This document shows, piece after piece, positions 45,051-53,370 of a DNA stretch of 64,000 nucleotides. This DNA comes from Piscinibacter defluvii (GTDB taxonomy: Bacteria; Pseudomonadota; Gammaproteobacteria; Burkholderiales; Burkholderiaceae_C), in assembly GCF_004011805.1 (NCBI RefSeq), contig NZ_ML137198.1, forward strand, positions 124,001 to 188,000, written 5' to 3'. The first letter of the stretch is position 1. Every line of letters begins with the position of its first letter. Under the pieces are notes generated by a model. It saw only the letters and a list, made by a program, of their open reading frames with translations, was not told where the DNA came from and ran no database searches. The translations under genes were made by a program, and so were the position numbers.

Positions 45051-46061
45051 TCAGGGCGCCGCGGCCAGCGTGGCGCCCGTGTTGCGGCCGGCGACGACCT
45101 GCAGCGCGAGCGCATCGTCCACCACGCCGGCGGTGCGCGCCGCGGCCAGCAGGTTGTCGGCGCGCCTGGCCGATTCGACGATCGCGAAGCCGGTCGGGCC
45201 CCAGCTGCTCTGGCCCAGGGCCACCGGGGCGCCGGGCGCCTCGCGCAGCCAGTGCATCAGTCGCGCGACGGCCGGGCTGGTCCAGGGGCTGCCGTGCTGG
45301 GCCGGCGCGAAATGTGCGCCGAGCACCTGCTGCACCACGTTCAGTCCGGCCGCGAAGGCGGCGAAGTCGGCCTGCGCCGCGCCGGGCAGCAGGCGCATCA
45401 GCACCTGGTGGCAGATCTCGGCGGCCCGCTCGCGCGGCAGCGGCGCCAGCGCGGCGATCGCCTCGCGCTCCTGGGCGCCGGACAGGCCGCGCCGCGCCGG
45501 CTCGAGCACCACGATCACACGCCAGTCGGCCGGCCAGGCGATGCGTGCGAGCAGCGGCGCGGGCGCCCCGTCGGGCGACGGACCGCCGTCGACCAGCAGC
45601 CCGCCGACGTCGAAGCCGGCGATGCCGATGCCCGAGCGCAGTCCGCGGCCGAGCCAGCGGGCCAGCGTCGGCGTGTCCACCTGCAGCCCGTGGCAGGCGG
45701 CGAACGCACGCCCGAGTGCCAGTGCCAGCTGGGTGCCCGAGCCGAAGCCGGCATGCACGGGCAGCGTCCGCAGCAAGCGCAGCTTCAGCGGATTGGTCAG
45801 GCCGGTCTCCTCGCGCAGGCGCTGCAGCCAGGCCACGGCGCGCTCGAGCTCCGCGCCGGACGCGGCGGGGTCGGCGCCGACCTCGTCGCGGCGCGCCGGT
45901 TGCAGCGACACCACGGTCTCGAAGCCCTCGACCACCAGCCCGATGCTGCCGAAGCGCCGTCCGAGCGTGCCGGAGGGATCGAGGAAGCCCAGGTGCAGGC
46001 GCCCGGGCGCGTGCACCGCCACCCCGGCGCCCTGGCGCAGATCGGTCGAGGGAGCGTTCAT
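45051..46061 (-). CDS. Beta-ribofuranosylaminobenzene 5'-phosphate synthase family protein (RFAP synthase)
   Basis: A 336-residue GHMP-kinase-fold protein that joins p-aminobenzoate to phosphoribosyl diphosphate with loss of CO2, the first committed step of H4MPT synthesis (archaeal MptG). Typical blocks are VHAPGRLHLGFLD, the glycine-rich loop VHAGFGSGTQLALALG, and WGPTGFAIV near the end. The ATG at 46061 matches the family start. Its neighbours pabBC (substrate supply), mtdB and mch fit. First gene of the leftward RFAPS-mtdB-mch run, after a 154-base gap. Confidence 0.92.
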   Translation of the reverse strand: MNAPSTDLRQGAGVAVHAPGRLHLGFLDPSGTLGRRFGSIGLVVEGFETVVSLQPARRDEVGADPAASGAELERAVAWLQRLREETGLTNPLKLRLLRTLPVHAGFGSGTQLALALGRAFAACHGLQVDTPTLARWLGRGLRSGIGIAGFDVGGLLVDGGPSPDGAPAPLLARIAWPADWRVIVVLEPARRGLSGAQEREAIAALAPLPRERAAEICHQVLMRLLPGAAQADFAAFAAGLNVVQQVLGAHFAPAQHGSPWTSPAVARLMHWLREAPGAPVALGQSSWGPTGFAIVESARRADNLLAAARTAGVVDDALALQVVAGRNTGATLAAAP

Positions 46062-46215
46062 CGGGGCATGTCGGGCCGGTTCATCCACGTGGAATAGCAA
46101 TCCCCGTTCCGCGGCCGCACACGGCGTGCGGCCGACCGTCCCCGGGCAGCGGTGTCCCGGGGCGGGGACATTGTGTCAGCGCACTGCCGCCCGGCCGGCG
46201 GCCGACTGGTGGCCT

Positions 46216-46605
46216 TCAGTCGTACTTGAGGTACTTGAAGCGCGGGTCGTCCGGCGTGCCCTCGAGCACCGCGCCCTCCTCGCGCCCGGGCTGCCACATC
46301 AGCACCTCCTCGATCTTGCGCGCCAGCGCGAAGTCCTTCTCGGTGATGCCCTTGGCCGCGTGGTTCATCAGCTTGACCGTCACGAACGCGTACGAGACGG
46401 TCAGGTCCGGGTGGTGCCAGGCCGCTTCGGCAAGATGGCCGACGCTGTTCACCACCATCAGCGTCGACTTCCAGCCGCTCGTCTTGTACTTGCGCCGGAT
46501 CCAGCCGTCCTCGAGGTACCAGTGGGGCAGCTCGACCTTCAGGCGGCCTTCCACCTCGTCGGCGCTGTAGACCTCGTCCGCGCCCTTGCGTCGCCATTGC
46601 GTCAT
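46216..46605 (-). CDS. Pterin-4a-carbinolamine dehydratase-like protein
   Basis: A 129-residue PCD/DCoH-fold protein. The family motif is visible in EAAWHHPDLTVSYAFVTVKLMNH, where the double histidine and proline form the active site of pterin carbinolamine dehydratases. The N-terminus (MTQWRRKGADEV) is longer than in short PCDs. It stands before the RFAPS-mtdB operon on the same strand. In methylotrophs these proteins occur near H4MPT genes and may act on a pterin precursor or assist formaldehyde-pterin adduct chemistry. Start ATG at 46605 follows AAGGAGA. Confidence 0.85.
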   Translation of the reverse strand: MTQWRRKGADEVYSADEVEGRLKVELPHWYLEDGWIRRKYKTSGWKSTLMVVNSVGHLAEAAWHHPDLTVSYAFVTVKLMNHAAKGITEKDFALARKIEEVLMWQPGREEGAVLEGTPDDPRFKYLKYD

Positions 46606-46839
46606 GGTTGTCTCCTTGCGACTGAGAGAAAACGGTACCCCAGAAGTACAAACCCCTCCCGACCTGAGGTGGGAGGGGCGGGTGGCTGACGCCACCGATC
46701 CGGGGCTCCGGAGGTAGAAGGTCCGGGGCTCCTGGCGCGCAGGGACTGCGCCATCGGAAAGACCTGCAGGGCAGGCCTTCAAACCTTAGGTCAGGCCCGC
46801 GGCGAGTTCAAGCGCGGCGTCCGTGCGTCTTTCCTCTTG
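46606..46839. other. Intergenic region between ubiD and the dehydratase gene: hairpin and 11-base direct repeat
   Basis: No gene is apparent. On the minus strand an 8-bp stem (46671-46678 with 46653-46660) followed by TTTGT could end ubiD transcription. TCCGGGGCTCC occurs twice, at 46699-46709 and 46722-46732. The dehydratase ribosome site AAGGAGA lies at 46612-46618. The repeats could be protein sites or part of an RNA structure; I found no match to a known riboswitch. Confidence 0.5.
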
Positions 46840-48399
46840 TCAGCCGGCGCGCTTCATGATCTGCGCGACGATGCCCTCGACCCGCCGGGTGACCTCGGGC
46901 GCCATCGCGATCGCGCGGCCCCATTCGCGCTGCGTCTCGCCGGGCCACTTGTTGGTCGCATCCAGCCCCATCTTGCCGCCCAGCCCGCTGACCGGCGAGG
47001 CGAAGTCGAGGTAGTCGATCGGGGTGTGGTCGACCAGCGTGGTGTCGCGCACCGGGTCCATGCGGGTGGTGATCGCCCAGACCACCTCGTCCCAGCGGCG
47101 GATGTCGACGTCGTCGTCGGTCACCACGATGAACTTGGTGTACATGAACTGGCGCAGGAAGCTCCACAACCCGAACATCAGCCGCTTCGCATGACCCGGG
47201 TAGCGCTTGCGCATGCTGATGATCGCCATCCGGTAGCTGCAGCCCTCGGGCGGCAGGTAGAAGTCGACGATCTCCGGAAACTGCTTCTGCAGGATCGGCA
47301 CGAACACCTCGTTGAGCGCGACGCCGAGCACCGCCGGCTCGTCGGGCGGCTTGCCGGTGTAGGTGGAGTGGTAGATGGCGTCGCGCCGGTGCGTCAGGCG
47401 CCGCAGCTCGAACACCGGGAACCAGTCCTGCTCGTTGTAGTAGCCGGTGTGGTCGCCGAACGGGCCTTCGAGCGCATGCAGGTAGCCGTCGACCTCCTTC
47501 AGGGGCACACCATGCTCGCTGGTGCCGGCATAGCCCGGCGCGGCCGGCGGAATGTGGCCTTCGAGCACGAACTCCGCATGCGCCGGCACCTGCAGCATCA
47601 CGCCGGCGTCGCCCACCCCGGCCTCGGCCAGCTCGGTGCGGCCGCCGCGCAGCAGGCCGGCGAACTGGTACTCCGACAGCGTGTCGGGCACCGGCGTCAC
47701 CGCGCCCAGGATGGTGGCCGGGTCGGCGCCCAGCGCCACGGCGATCGGGAACGGCTGGCCAGGCTTCTCGCGCGCGAACTCGCGGAAGTCGAGCGCGCCG
47801 CCGCGGTGTGCCAGCCAGCGCATGATCACGCGTCGAGGCCCGATCACCTGCTGGCGGTAGATGCCCAGGTTCTGACGCGCGCGTGCTGACGGGCCGCCCT
47901 GCGGGCCGCGCGTGATCACCAGGCCCCAGGTGATCAGCGGCCCGGCATCACCCGGCCAGCAGGTCTGCACCGGCAGGCGGCCGAGGTCGATCTCGTCGCC
48001 CTCCAGCACCACGTCTCGACAAGGCGCCTGGCGAAGCACGGCCGGCTTCATGTCCCACAGGGCCTTGGCCATGTGTAACAGCCTGCCGGCGTCGCGCAGC
48101 CCCTTGGGCGGTTCGGGCTCCTTGAGGCTGGCCAGCAACAAACCGATGTCCCGCAACTCCCCCACCCCGGTGGCGCCCATGCCGAGCGCCACCCGCCGGG
48201 GCGTGCCGAACAGGTTGGCCAGGACCGGAAACTTGTAACCGTCGGGCCGCTCGAACAACAGGGCCGGTCCACCCTGGCGCAGCACGAAGTCACTGACTGC
48301 TGTCATCTCGAGCCGCGCCGAGACTGGGTCTGCGACCCGGCGCAGTTCGCCGGACGCTTCCAGGCCAGCCATGAAGTCCCGCAGGTCCCGATACTTCAT
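46840..48399 (-). CDS. ubiD: 4-hydroxy-3-polyprenylbenzoate decarboxylase UbiD
   Basis: A 519-residue prenylated-FMN-dependent decarboxylase of ubiquinone synthesis. Characteristic stretches: [19 protein letters not shown] at the N-terminus, [57 protein letters not shown] and [22 protein letters not shown]. The length is right for proteobacterial UbiD. It needs prenyl-FMN made by UbiX, not in the window. It is divergent from the lytic transglycosylase gene; the shared 282-base region is A/T richer and holds a palindrome at a likely -35. Confidence 0.96.
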   Translation of the reverse strand: MKYRDLRDFMAGLEASGELRRVADPVSARLEMTAVSDFVLRQGGPALLFERPDGYKFPVLANLFGTPRRVALGMGATGVGELRDIGLLLASLKEPEPPKGLRDAGRLLHMAKALWDMKPAVLRQAPCRDVVLEGDEIDLGRLPVQTCWPGDAGPLITWGLVITRGPQGGPSARARQNLGIYRQQVIGPRRVIMRWLAHRGGALDFREFAREKPGQPFPIAVALGADPATILGAVTPVPDTLSEYQFAGLLRGGRTELAEAGVGDAGVMLQVPAHAEFVLEGHIPPAAPGYAGTSEHGVPLKEVDGYLHALEGPFGDHTGYYNEQDWFPVFELRRLTHRRDAIYHSTYTGKPPDEPAVLGVALNEVFVPILQKQFPEIVDFYLPPEGCSYRMAIISMRKRYPGHAKRLMFGLWSFLRQFMYTKFIVVTDDDVDIRRWDEVVWAITTRMDPVRDTTLVDHTPIDYLDFASPVSGLGGKMGLDATNKWPGETQREWGRAIAMAPEVTRRVEGIVAQIMKRAG

Positions 48400-48425
48400 A
48401 CAAAATCGTAATTAAGATTCAAATC

Positions 48426-48461
48426 CATAACCTTGACTGGTTATGACGAGACTCACAGAAT
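48426..48461 (+). promoter_or_regulatory. Candidate promoter with palindromic operator before the transglycosylase gene
   Basis: TTGACT (48433-48438; five of six consensus -35 bases) is followed after 17 bases by CAGAAT (48456-48461; four of six -10 bases). The -35 is flanked exactly by CATAACC (48426-48432) and GGTTATG (48439-48445), a perfect 7-bp inverted repeat. A repressor could sit on it. The site is also 27 bases from the ubiD start on the other strand. Leader to the transglycosylase ATG would be about 210 bases. Confidence 0.55.
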
Positions 48462-48681
48462 CCGGCCCGTCTTCGCTCGAACAAGGGATAACCCGAATCC
48501 CGACCTGCGGGGATGGCCGGCAGACGCAACGCTGCCAGACTCGGTCGAGACGGCCCAGTCCCGACGACGTGTCCCGACGGCAACGCCGCCGGGTGAACAG
48601 ACGAAGAGTATCGCTGCCAGGCGCAGCAGGCTCCGATACGGAGTCCCACGCTCGGCGCAGCGCCGAAGCAACAGGAGTGAC

Positions 48682-49572
48682 ATGGAGATGCTTCGACGAT
48701 GGTGGGTAGCGGCAGGCCAATCTGCCGCCGTGTTCGCGAAGGATGTCGGGCATGGCTTGCTCGAGGTCTGCCACAACACGCTCGCCCTGATCGGACTGCT
48801 GCTCGTGGCGGCGGTCGTCTTTGCGCTCGGCAAGCCCGAGTTGCGTCATGCCGCCGAGGAACGGATGTTCGGCTGGCTGCAGGCCCGCCAGGAGGCGCGT
48901 GCCGATCCCGCTGAACTGCTGGCCGCGCAGCTCAGTGAACCCAGCGCCGTGGCGCGTGCCACGGCGGCCGACCCGCGCGAGCTCACCCGGCAGCAGGCCC
49001 TGGTGGCGAACTGGATCTCGCGCCGCTACCGCGTCGCCCCGGAGCCGATCAGCCGACTCGTCAAGGAGGCCTGGCACGTGGGAGAGCGCGCGGGCATCGA
49101 CCCGACGCTGATCCTCGCCGTGATGGCGATCGAATCCAGCTTCAACCCGTTCGCGCAGAGCCCGGTGGGCGCGCAGGGGCTGATGCAGGTGATGACCAAG
49201 GTGCACGACGACAAGTACTCGGCCTTCGGCGGCACGCACGCCGCCTTCGACCCGGTGACCAACCTGCGCGTCGGCGTGCAGGTGCTCAAGGAGTGCATCC
49301 AGCGCGCCGGGGGGCTCGAGGCCGGTCTGCGCTGGTACGTCGGCGCCGCCAACCTGGAGGACGACGGCGGTTATGCCGGCAAGGTGCTGGCCGAGCAGAA
49401 CCACCTGAAGCTGGTGGCCGGCGGTCGCAGCGTGCCGGTGAACGCCGCGATCGTGGTGGTTGCGGCACCGGCAGCGGCCTCCGCGCCGGCGATGACACCG
49501 GTGGCGGACCAGCCGGCCGCGGCGCCGGAGAGCGACAAGGCCCGGACCGAGCGGGTGGCACTGCTTCGCTGA
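48682..49572 (+). CDS. Lytic transglycosylase (SLT domain) with N-terminal membrane anchor
   Basis: A 296-residue protein. A hydrophobic anchor lies at about residues 30-50 (NTLALIGLLLVAAVVFAL). The SLT domain runs from about 110 to 235, with the catalytic glutamate in MAIESSFNPFAQSPVGAQGLMQVM and a GLRWYVGA core later. It cuts peptidoglycan glycan strands. The C-terminal tail is alanine/proline rich. ATG 48682 follows AGGAG (48673-48677); the upstream in-frame extension lies over the promoter and is not used. glyA follows after 200 bases. Confidence 0.88.
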   Translation: MEMLRRWWVAAGQSAAVFAKDVGHGLLEVCHNTLALIGLLLVAAVVFALGKPELRHAAEERMFGWLQARQEARADPAELLAAQLSEPSAVARATAADPRELTRQQALVANWISRRYRVAPEPISRLVKEAWHVGERAGIDPTLILAVMAIESSFNPFAQSPVGAQGLMQVMTKVHDDKYSAFGGTHAAFDPVTNLRVGVQVLKECIQRAGGLEAGLRWYVGAANLEDDGGYAGKVLAEQNHLKLVAGGRSVPVNAAIVVVAAPAAASAPAMTPVADQPAAAPESDKARTERVALLR

Positions 49573-49586
49573 GCGGGGCGCTCCGC

Positions 49587-49592
49587 TAAAAT
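49587..49592 (+). promoter_or_regulatory. -10 element of the glyA riboswitch transcript
   Basis: TAAAAT (five of six consensus bases) stands seven bases before the first conserved riboswitch base, where transcription would start. Upstream, TTCGCT at 49565-49570 is a poor -35 with a 16-base spacer. Confidence 0.55.
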
Positions 49593-49598
49593 CCCGCG

Positions 49599-49712
49599 AC
49601 CGCGCGACTGGCGATGCGGCCCCGCCCTGGGGCCTGAGGTGGTGAACCACCGGGGAGCGCGGCCGGCATGGCGCTTCGCCTGCCGAACGAGCCGTTCGCC
49701 TGGGCAGCCCTG
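49599..49712 (+). ncRNA. ZTP riboswitch (pfl RNA) upstream of glyA
   Basis: The leader keeps the conserved pieces of the ZTP/ZMP riboswitch in order: CGCGCGACTGGCG (49601-49613), a GGTGG/CCACC stem (49638-49642 with 49647-49651) running into CGGGGAGCGCG, and CGCCTGGGCA (49697-49706), which closes the pseudoknot domain. ZTP/ZMP builds up when formyl-tetrahydrofolate runs short, and this RNA typically turns on glyA and purine or folate genes in betaproteobacteria. No terminator T-run follows, so control probably acts at ribosome access. A start at 49668 inside the RNA is a false extension of GlyA. Confidence 0.9.
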
Positions 49713-49772
49713 CGACCGCGCCTTCCGCGCGCGGCCGGCCCCCGGGGACATCCGCTGACGAGGACTGCCTTC

Positions 49773-51020
49773 ATGTTCGACCGCCACCAATCCACCATTG
49801 CCAACGTCGACCCCGAGGTGTGGGCGGCCATCCAGGCCGAGAACCTGCGCCAGGAAGAGCACATCGAGCTGATCGCGTCGGAGAACTACGCGTCGCCGGC
49901 CGTGATGGCCGCGCAGGGCTCCCAGCTCACCAACAAGTACGCCGAGGGCTACCCCGGCAAGCGCTACTACGGCGGCTGCGAGAACGTCGACGTAATCGAG
50001 CAGCTGGCGATCGACCGGCTCAAGCAGCTGTTCGGCGCCGAGCATGCCAACGTGCAGCCGAACTCCGGCTCGCAGGCCAACCAGGCCGTGTTCTTCGGGC
50101 TGCTGCAGCCGGGCGACACCATCATGGGCATGAGCCTCGCCGAAGGCGGCCACCTGACGCACGGCATGCCGCTGAACATGAGCGGCAAGTGGTTCAAGGT
50201 GGTGAGCTACGGGCTGGATGCCAACGAGGTGATCGACTACGCGGCGATGGAGCGCCTGGCCCACGAGCACAAGCCGAAGCTGATCATCGCCGGCGCCTCG
50301 GCCTACAGCCTGCACATCGACTTCGAGCGCTTCGCGAAGGTGGCCAGGGACGTCGGGGCCTACTTCATGGTCGACATGGCGCACTACGCCGGCCTGATCG
50401 CCGCGGGCGTGTACCCGAACCCGGTGCCCTTCGCCGACGCGGTGACCTCCACCACCCACAAGACGCTGCGCGGCCCGCGCGGCGGCCTGATCCTGATGAA
50501 GGAGCCTGTCGCCAGGCAGATCAACAGCGCGATCTTCCCCGGCATCCAGGGCGGCCCGCTGATGCACGTGATCGCCGGCAAGGCGGTGGCCTTCAAGGAG
50601 GCGCTGTCGCCCGAGTTCAAGGCCTACCAGCAGCAGGTGGTGAAGAACGCCGCGGTGCTCGCCCAGACGCTCTCGGAGCGTGGCCTGCGCATCGTCAGCG
50701 GGGGCACGCAGAGCCACGTGATGCTCGTGGACCTGCGTCCGAAGGGCCTGACCGGCAAGGAGGCCGAGGCCATCCTCGGCCGCGCCCACATGACGGCCAA
50801 CAAGAACGGCATTCCGAACGACCCGCAGAAGCCGATGGTCACCAGCGGCATCCGCCTGGGCACGCCGGCCATGACCACGCGCGGCTTCAGGGAAGAGCAG
50901 GCGCGCCAGACGGCGCAGCTGATCGCCGACGTGCTCGACAAGCCGCACGACGAGGCGAACATCGCCGCGGTGCGGGCCAAGGTCGCGGCGCTGACGCGCG
51001 ACTTCCCGGTGTACCGGTGA
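49773..51020 (+). CDS. glyA: Serine hydroxymethyltransferase GlyA
   Basis: A 415-residue PLP enzyme that makes glycine and methylene-tetrahydrofolate from serine; in serine-cycle methylotrophs the same enzyme works the other way to fix C1 units. Motifs: [43 protein letters not shown], and the PLP-lysine in [14 protein letters not shown]. Start ATG at 49773 follows GAGGAC by about 8 bases and lies after the riboswitch. nrdR follows 42 bases downstream. Confidence 0.97.
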   Translation: MFDRHQSTIANVDPEVWAAIQAENLRQEEHIELIASENYASPAVMAAQGSQLTNKYAEGYPGKRYYGGCENVDVIEQLAIDRLKQLFGAEHANVQPNSGSQANQAVFFGLLQPGDTIMGMSLAEGGHLTHGMPLNMSGKWFKVVSYGLDANEVIDYAAMERLAHEHKPKLIIAGASAYSLHIDFERFAKVARDVGAYFMVDMAHYAGLIAAGVYPNPVPFADAVTSTTHKTLRGPRGGLILMKEPVARQINSAIFPGIQGGPLMHVIAGKAVAFKEALSPEFKAYQQQVVKNAAVLAQTLSERGLRIVSGGTQSHVMLVDLRPKGLTGKEAEAILGRAHMTANKNGIPNDPQKPMVTSGIRLGTPAMTTRGFREEQARQTAQLIADVLDKPHDEANIAAVRAKVAALTRDFPVYR

Positions 51021-51062
51021 CCGACATGGGGGCGGGGTCGCGCGCGCGACCCCTTCTCGGCG

Positions 51063-51506
51063 ATGCGCTGCCCGTTCTGTAGCCACGAAGACACCCAGGT
51101 CGTCGAGACGCGCGAGTCCGACGAGGGCGACGTGGTGCGCCGGCGGCGGCGCTGCCAGCACTGCGACAAGCGCTTCACCACCTACGAGCGCGCCGAGATC
51201 GCCCTGCCCTCGGTGGTCAAGAAGGACGGCACGCGCGAGGAGTTCGACCTCGCCAAGCTGCGCGGCTCGATGACCCTGGCGCTGCGCAAGCGGCCGGTGA
51301 GCGTCGAGCAGATCGACGCCGCGGTCGAGCGCATCCAGGACAAGCTGCTGAACAGCGGCGCCAAGGAAGTGCCCTCCACCCGCCTGGGCGAACTGGTGAT
51401 GCGCGAACTCAAGCGCATCGACAAGGTGGCCTACGTGCGCTTCGCCTCGGTCTACCGCAGCTTCGAGGACGTGGACGAGTTCCGGCAGCTGATCCGCGAC
51501 ATTTGA
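51063..51506 (+). CDS. nrdR: Transcriptional repressor NrdR
   Basis: A 147-residue regulator of ribonucleotide reductase genes. A zinc ribbon lies at the N-terminus ([13 protein letters not shown] with the second pair in [14 protein letters not shown]). The ATP-cone domain follows ([19 protein letters not shown] ... [17 protein letters not shown]). Length and sequence are typical. glyA-nrdR is a common betaproteobacterial pair. The hairpin at 51518-51543 ends the transcript. Confidence 0.97.
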   Translation: MRCPFCSHEDTQVVETRESDEGDVVRRRRRCQHCDKRFTTYERAEIALPSVVKKDGTREEFDLAKLRGSMTLALRKRPVSVEQIDAAVERIQDKLLNSGAKEVPSTRLGELVMRELKRIDKVAYVRFASVYRSFEDVDEFRQLIRDI

Positions 51507-51517
51507 GGCGGATGAAG

Positions 51518-51543
51518 CCTTCAGTCCCTGCGGACTGAAGGCG
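51518..51543 (+). terminator. Perfect hairpin after nrdR
   Basis: GCCTTCAGTCC (51518-51528) pairs without mismatch with GGACTGAAGGC (51533-51543) around a four-base loop (CTGC), 12 bases after the nrdR stop. There is no T-run; it may work as a weak intrinsic terminator or protect the mRNA end. The next ~140 bases before the pilin operon are C/G-run rich. Confidence 0.7.
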
Positions 51544-51686
51544 CCCCGGCCTGGGCCCATACCCCCGCCCGGGGGACCCTTCGCCGGGGGCCCCGCGACG
51601 AGGACGCCCCGTTCGCCCTCCCGCGGGACGCGCCGTGCGGCGCCGATTCCTAGAGTCCGTGCATCGATTCCACCCGGAGGATGCAC

Positions 51687-52229
51687 ATGACCCGCCAGCA
51701 CGCCCACAGGCACGCCCGCCAGCACGGCCTGAGCCTGGTCGAGACGACCGTGACGCTCGGCCTCGCCGCCGTGGTCGCCGGCCTCGCCGCACCCAACCTG
51801 AACACCGTGCTCGAGCTGCGCCGGCTCGACGGCGCGGCCACGCAGCTCGCCGGCGACCTGCAGTTCGCCCGCGGCGAGGCGCTGGCGCGCAACCGGCCGG
51901 TGCGGCTGAGCCTCGATGCCGCGCAAGCCTGCTACCTGGTGCACACCGGCGCCGCAGCGGACTGTCGCTGCGCCGGCGACGGCTCGGCCACCTGCAGCGG
52001 CGGCGCGCAGGCGATCCGCAGCGTCGCCTGGGGCGCGGGCGAGCGCATCGGCCTGCAGGCGAGCAGCGGCTCGCTGCTGTTCGACCCGCGTCACGGCACC
52101 GCCACGCCGAGCGCCACGCTGCGCGTGGTCGCGGCCGACGGCCGCGCGATCCACCACGTGGTCAACGTGATGGGCCGTCTGCGCAGCTGCTCGCCGCTGG
52201 CTGCCGTGCCCGGTTACCGCGCCTGCTGA
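51687..52229 (+). CDS. Minor pseudopilin of the FimT/GspH type
   Basis: A 180-residue minor pilin. A prepilin peptidase site stands in RQHG-LSLVETTVTLGLAAVVAGLAAPNL with Glu at +5 of the mature chain, followed by a hydrophobic helix and a GspH/FimT-like globular part with paired cysteines (DCRCAGDGSATC). ATG at 51687 sits six bases after GGAGG; the ATG at 51681 touches the ribosome site and is less likely. First gene of a five-gene minor-pilin operon involved in type IV pilus assembly. Confidence 0.8.
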   Translation: MTRQHAHRHARQHGLSLVETTVTLGLAAVVAGLAAPNLNTVLELRRLDGAATQLAGDLQFARGEALARNRPVRLSLDAAQACYLVHTGAAADCRCAGDGSATCSGGAQAIRSVAWGAGERIGLQASSGSLLFDPRHGTATPSATLRVVAADGRAIHHVVNVMGRLRSCSPLAAVPGYRAC

Positions 52230-52243
52230 CGAAGGAGCCCGCC

Positions 52244-52684
52244 ATGCACCACCGTCGTCGTCAGACCGGCTTCACCTTCGTCGAACTGCTCGCCGCGATG
52301 TCGGTGGCGGGCGTGCTCTCGGGCCTGGCCTGGCCCACCTTCCAGGGCGCACTGCAGAAGTCGCGCCGTGCCGACGCGCTGGTGGCGCTCACCCAGGCCC
52401 AGGCCGCGCAGGAGCGCTGGCGCTTCAACCAGCGCAGCTACGGCAGCCTGGCACAGATCGGCGTCTCACCCACCACGACAGGCGGCCATTACGCGCTCGC
52501 GGTGACGCAGGCCGATGCCGACCGCTACGTGGTGCAGGCCCGCGCCATCGGTTCCCAGGCCGGCGACCGGGCCTGCCGCCTGCTGCGCCTGACGGTCGAT
52601 GGGGCGATGACCACTCGCAGTTCCGGCCCGGACGACGCGAGCCTCAACGACGCCGCGGCCAACCGCCGCTGCTGGGGCCTGTGA
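52244..52684 (+). CDS. Type IV pilin-like minor pilin (PilE-type)
   Basis: A 146-residue pilin-like protein. Prepilin site QTG-FTFVELLAAMSVAGVLSGLAWP with Glu at +5, then a helix and a short globular domain of the TSAYCRxQA-like PilE minor type (WRFNQRSYGSLAQIGV, GGHYALAV) ending in RRCWGL. AAGGAG precedes the ATG. The stop shares one base with the pilW start. Five minor-pilin genes in this order often sit with pilY1, which is not here. Confidence 0.8.
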   Translation: MHHRRRQTGFTFVELLAAMSVAGVLSGLAWPTFQGALQKSRRADALVALTQAQAAQERWRFNQRSYGSLAQIGVSPTTTGGHYALAVTQADADRYVVQARAIGSQAGDRACRLLRLTVDGAMTTRSSGPDDASLNDAAANRRCWGL

Positions 52685-53352
52685 TGGACCGCCCTGCACG
52701 GGGACTGTCCCTGGTGGAACTGCTGGTCGGGCTGGCAGTGGGCATGCTGGTGGTCGCCGCGGCGATCACGCTGCTGTCGGCACAGACGCGCGAGCAGCGC
52801 AGCGCCGGTGCCGAGCTGCGGCTGATGCAGGAACTGCGCGCCACCGCCGACCTGGTGGCTCGCGACCTGCGGCGCGCCGGCCACTGGGGCGATCCGGCAC
52901 CGGCCTTGTGGGCCTGGTCGGCTTCCGCGCCGATGGGCAATCCGTACGCGGCCCTGGCGCCACTGGCGGCGGCTTCGGCGGGAGCGAGTTACGCCTACTC
53001 GCGCGATGCCGTCGAGAACCACCGGCTCGACGCCAACGAGCAGTTCGGCCTGCGCCTGCGCAACGGCGTGCTCGAGCTGCAGCTGGGCAGCGCCGGATGG
53101 CAGGCGCTCAGCGACCCGGCGTCGATCACGGTCACCTCCTTCGAGCTTCGGCCACGGCTGCAGGAAGTCTCGTTGCTCGGGCACTGCCCGAACCCCTGCC
53201 CGCCGGGCGCGACCTGCGACGTGCGCCTGCAGTCGCGCAGCCTGGCGATCCGCCTGAGCGCGCGTGCGGTGGCCGACCCGTCGGTGCAGCGCCAGCTCGA
53301 GGCCGAGGTGCGGCTGCGCAACCCGGCACCGATCGGTGCCTGTCCGGCCTGA
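52684..53352 (+). CDS. pilW: Minor pilin of the PilW type
   Basis: A 222-residue protein with the prepilin site ARG-LSLVELLVGLAVGML (Glu at +5) and a PilW-like body (DLRRAGHWG, QFGLRLRNGVLELQLG, SFELRPRL). Two cysteine pairs (CPNPC and a later C). The ATG at 52684 overlaps the previous stop by one base; a GTG one codon earlier is an alternative start. Minor pilins PilV, PilW, PilX and FimT/FimU form the tip complex that primes pilus assembly. Confidence 0.82.
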   Translation: MDRPARGLSLVELLVGLAVGMLVVAAAITLLSAQTREQRSAGAELRLMQELRATADLVARDLRRAGHWGDPAPALWAWSASAPMGNPYAALAPLAAASAGASYAYSRDAVENHRLDANEQFGLRLRNGVLELQLGSAGWQALSDPASITVTSFELRPRLQEVSLLGHCPNPCPPGATCDVRLQSRSLAIRLSARAVADPSVQRQLEAEVRLRNPAPIGACPA

Positions 53353-53370
53353 TGCCGAGGAGAAGCATCC

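Noticed and set aside
46606-46839. Tetrahydrofolate or other known riboswitch before the pterin dehydratase
   Set aside because: The repeats and stem do not follow any consensus I know; kept only as an unexplained region.
49668-49772. N-terminal extension of GlyA starting at 49668
   Set aside because: It lies over the ZTP riboswitch and its first 35 residues do not match GlyA; ATG 49773 has a ribosome site.
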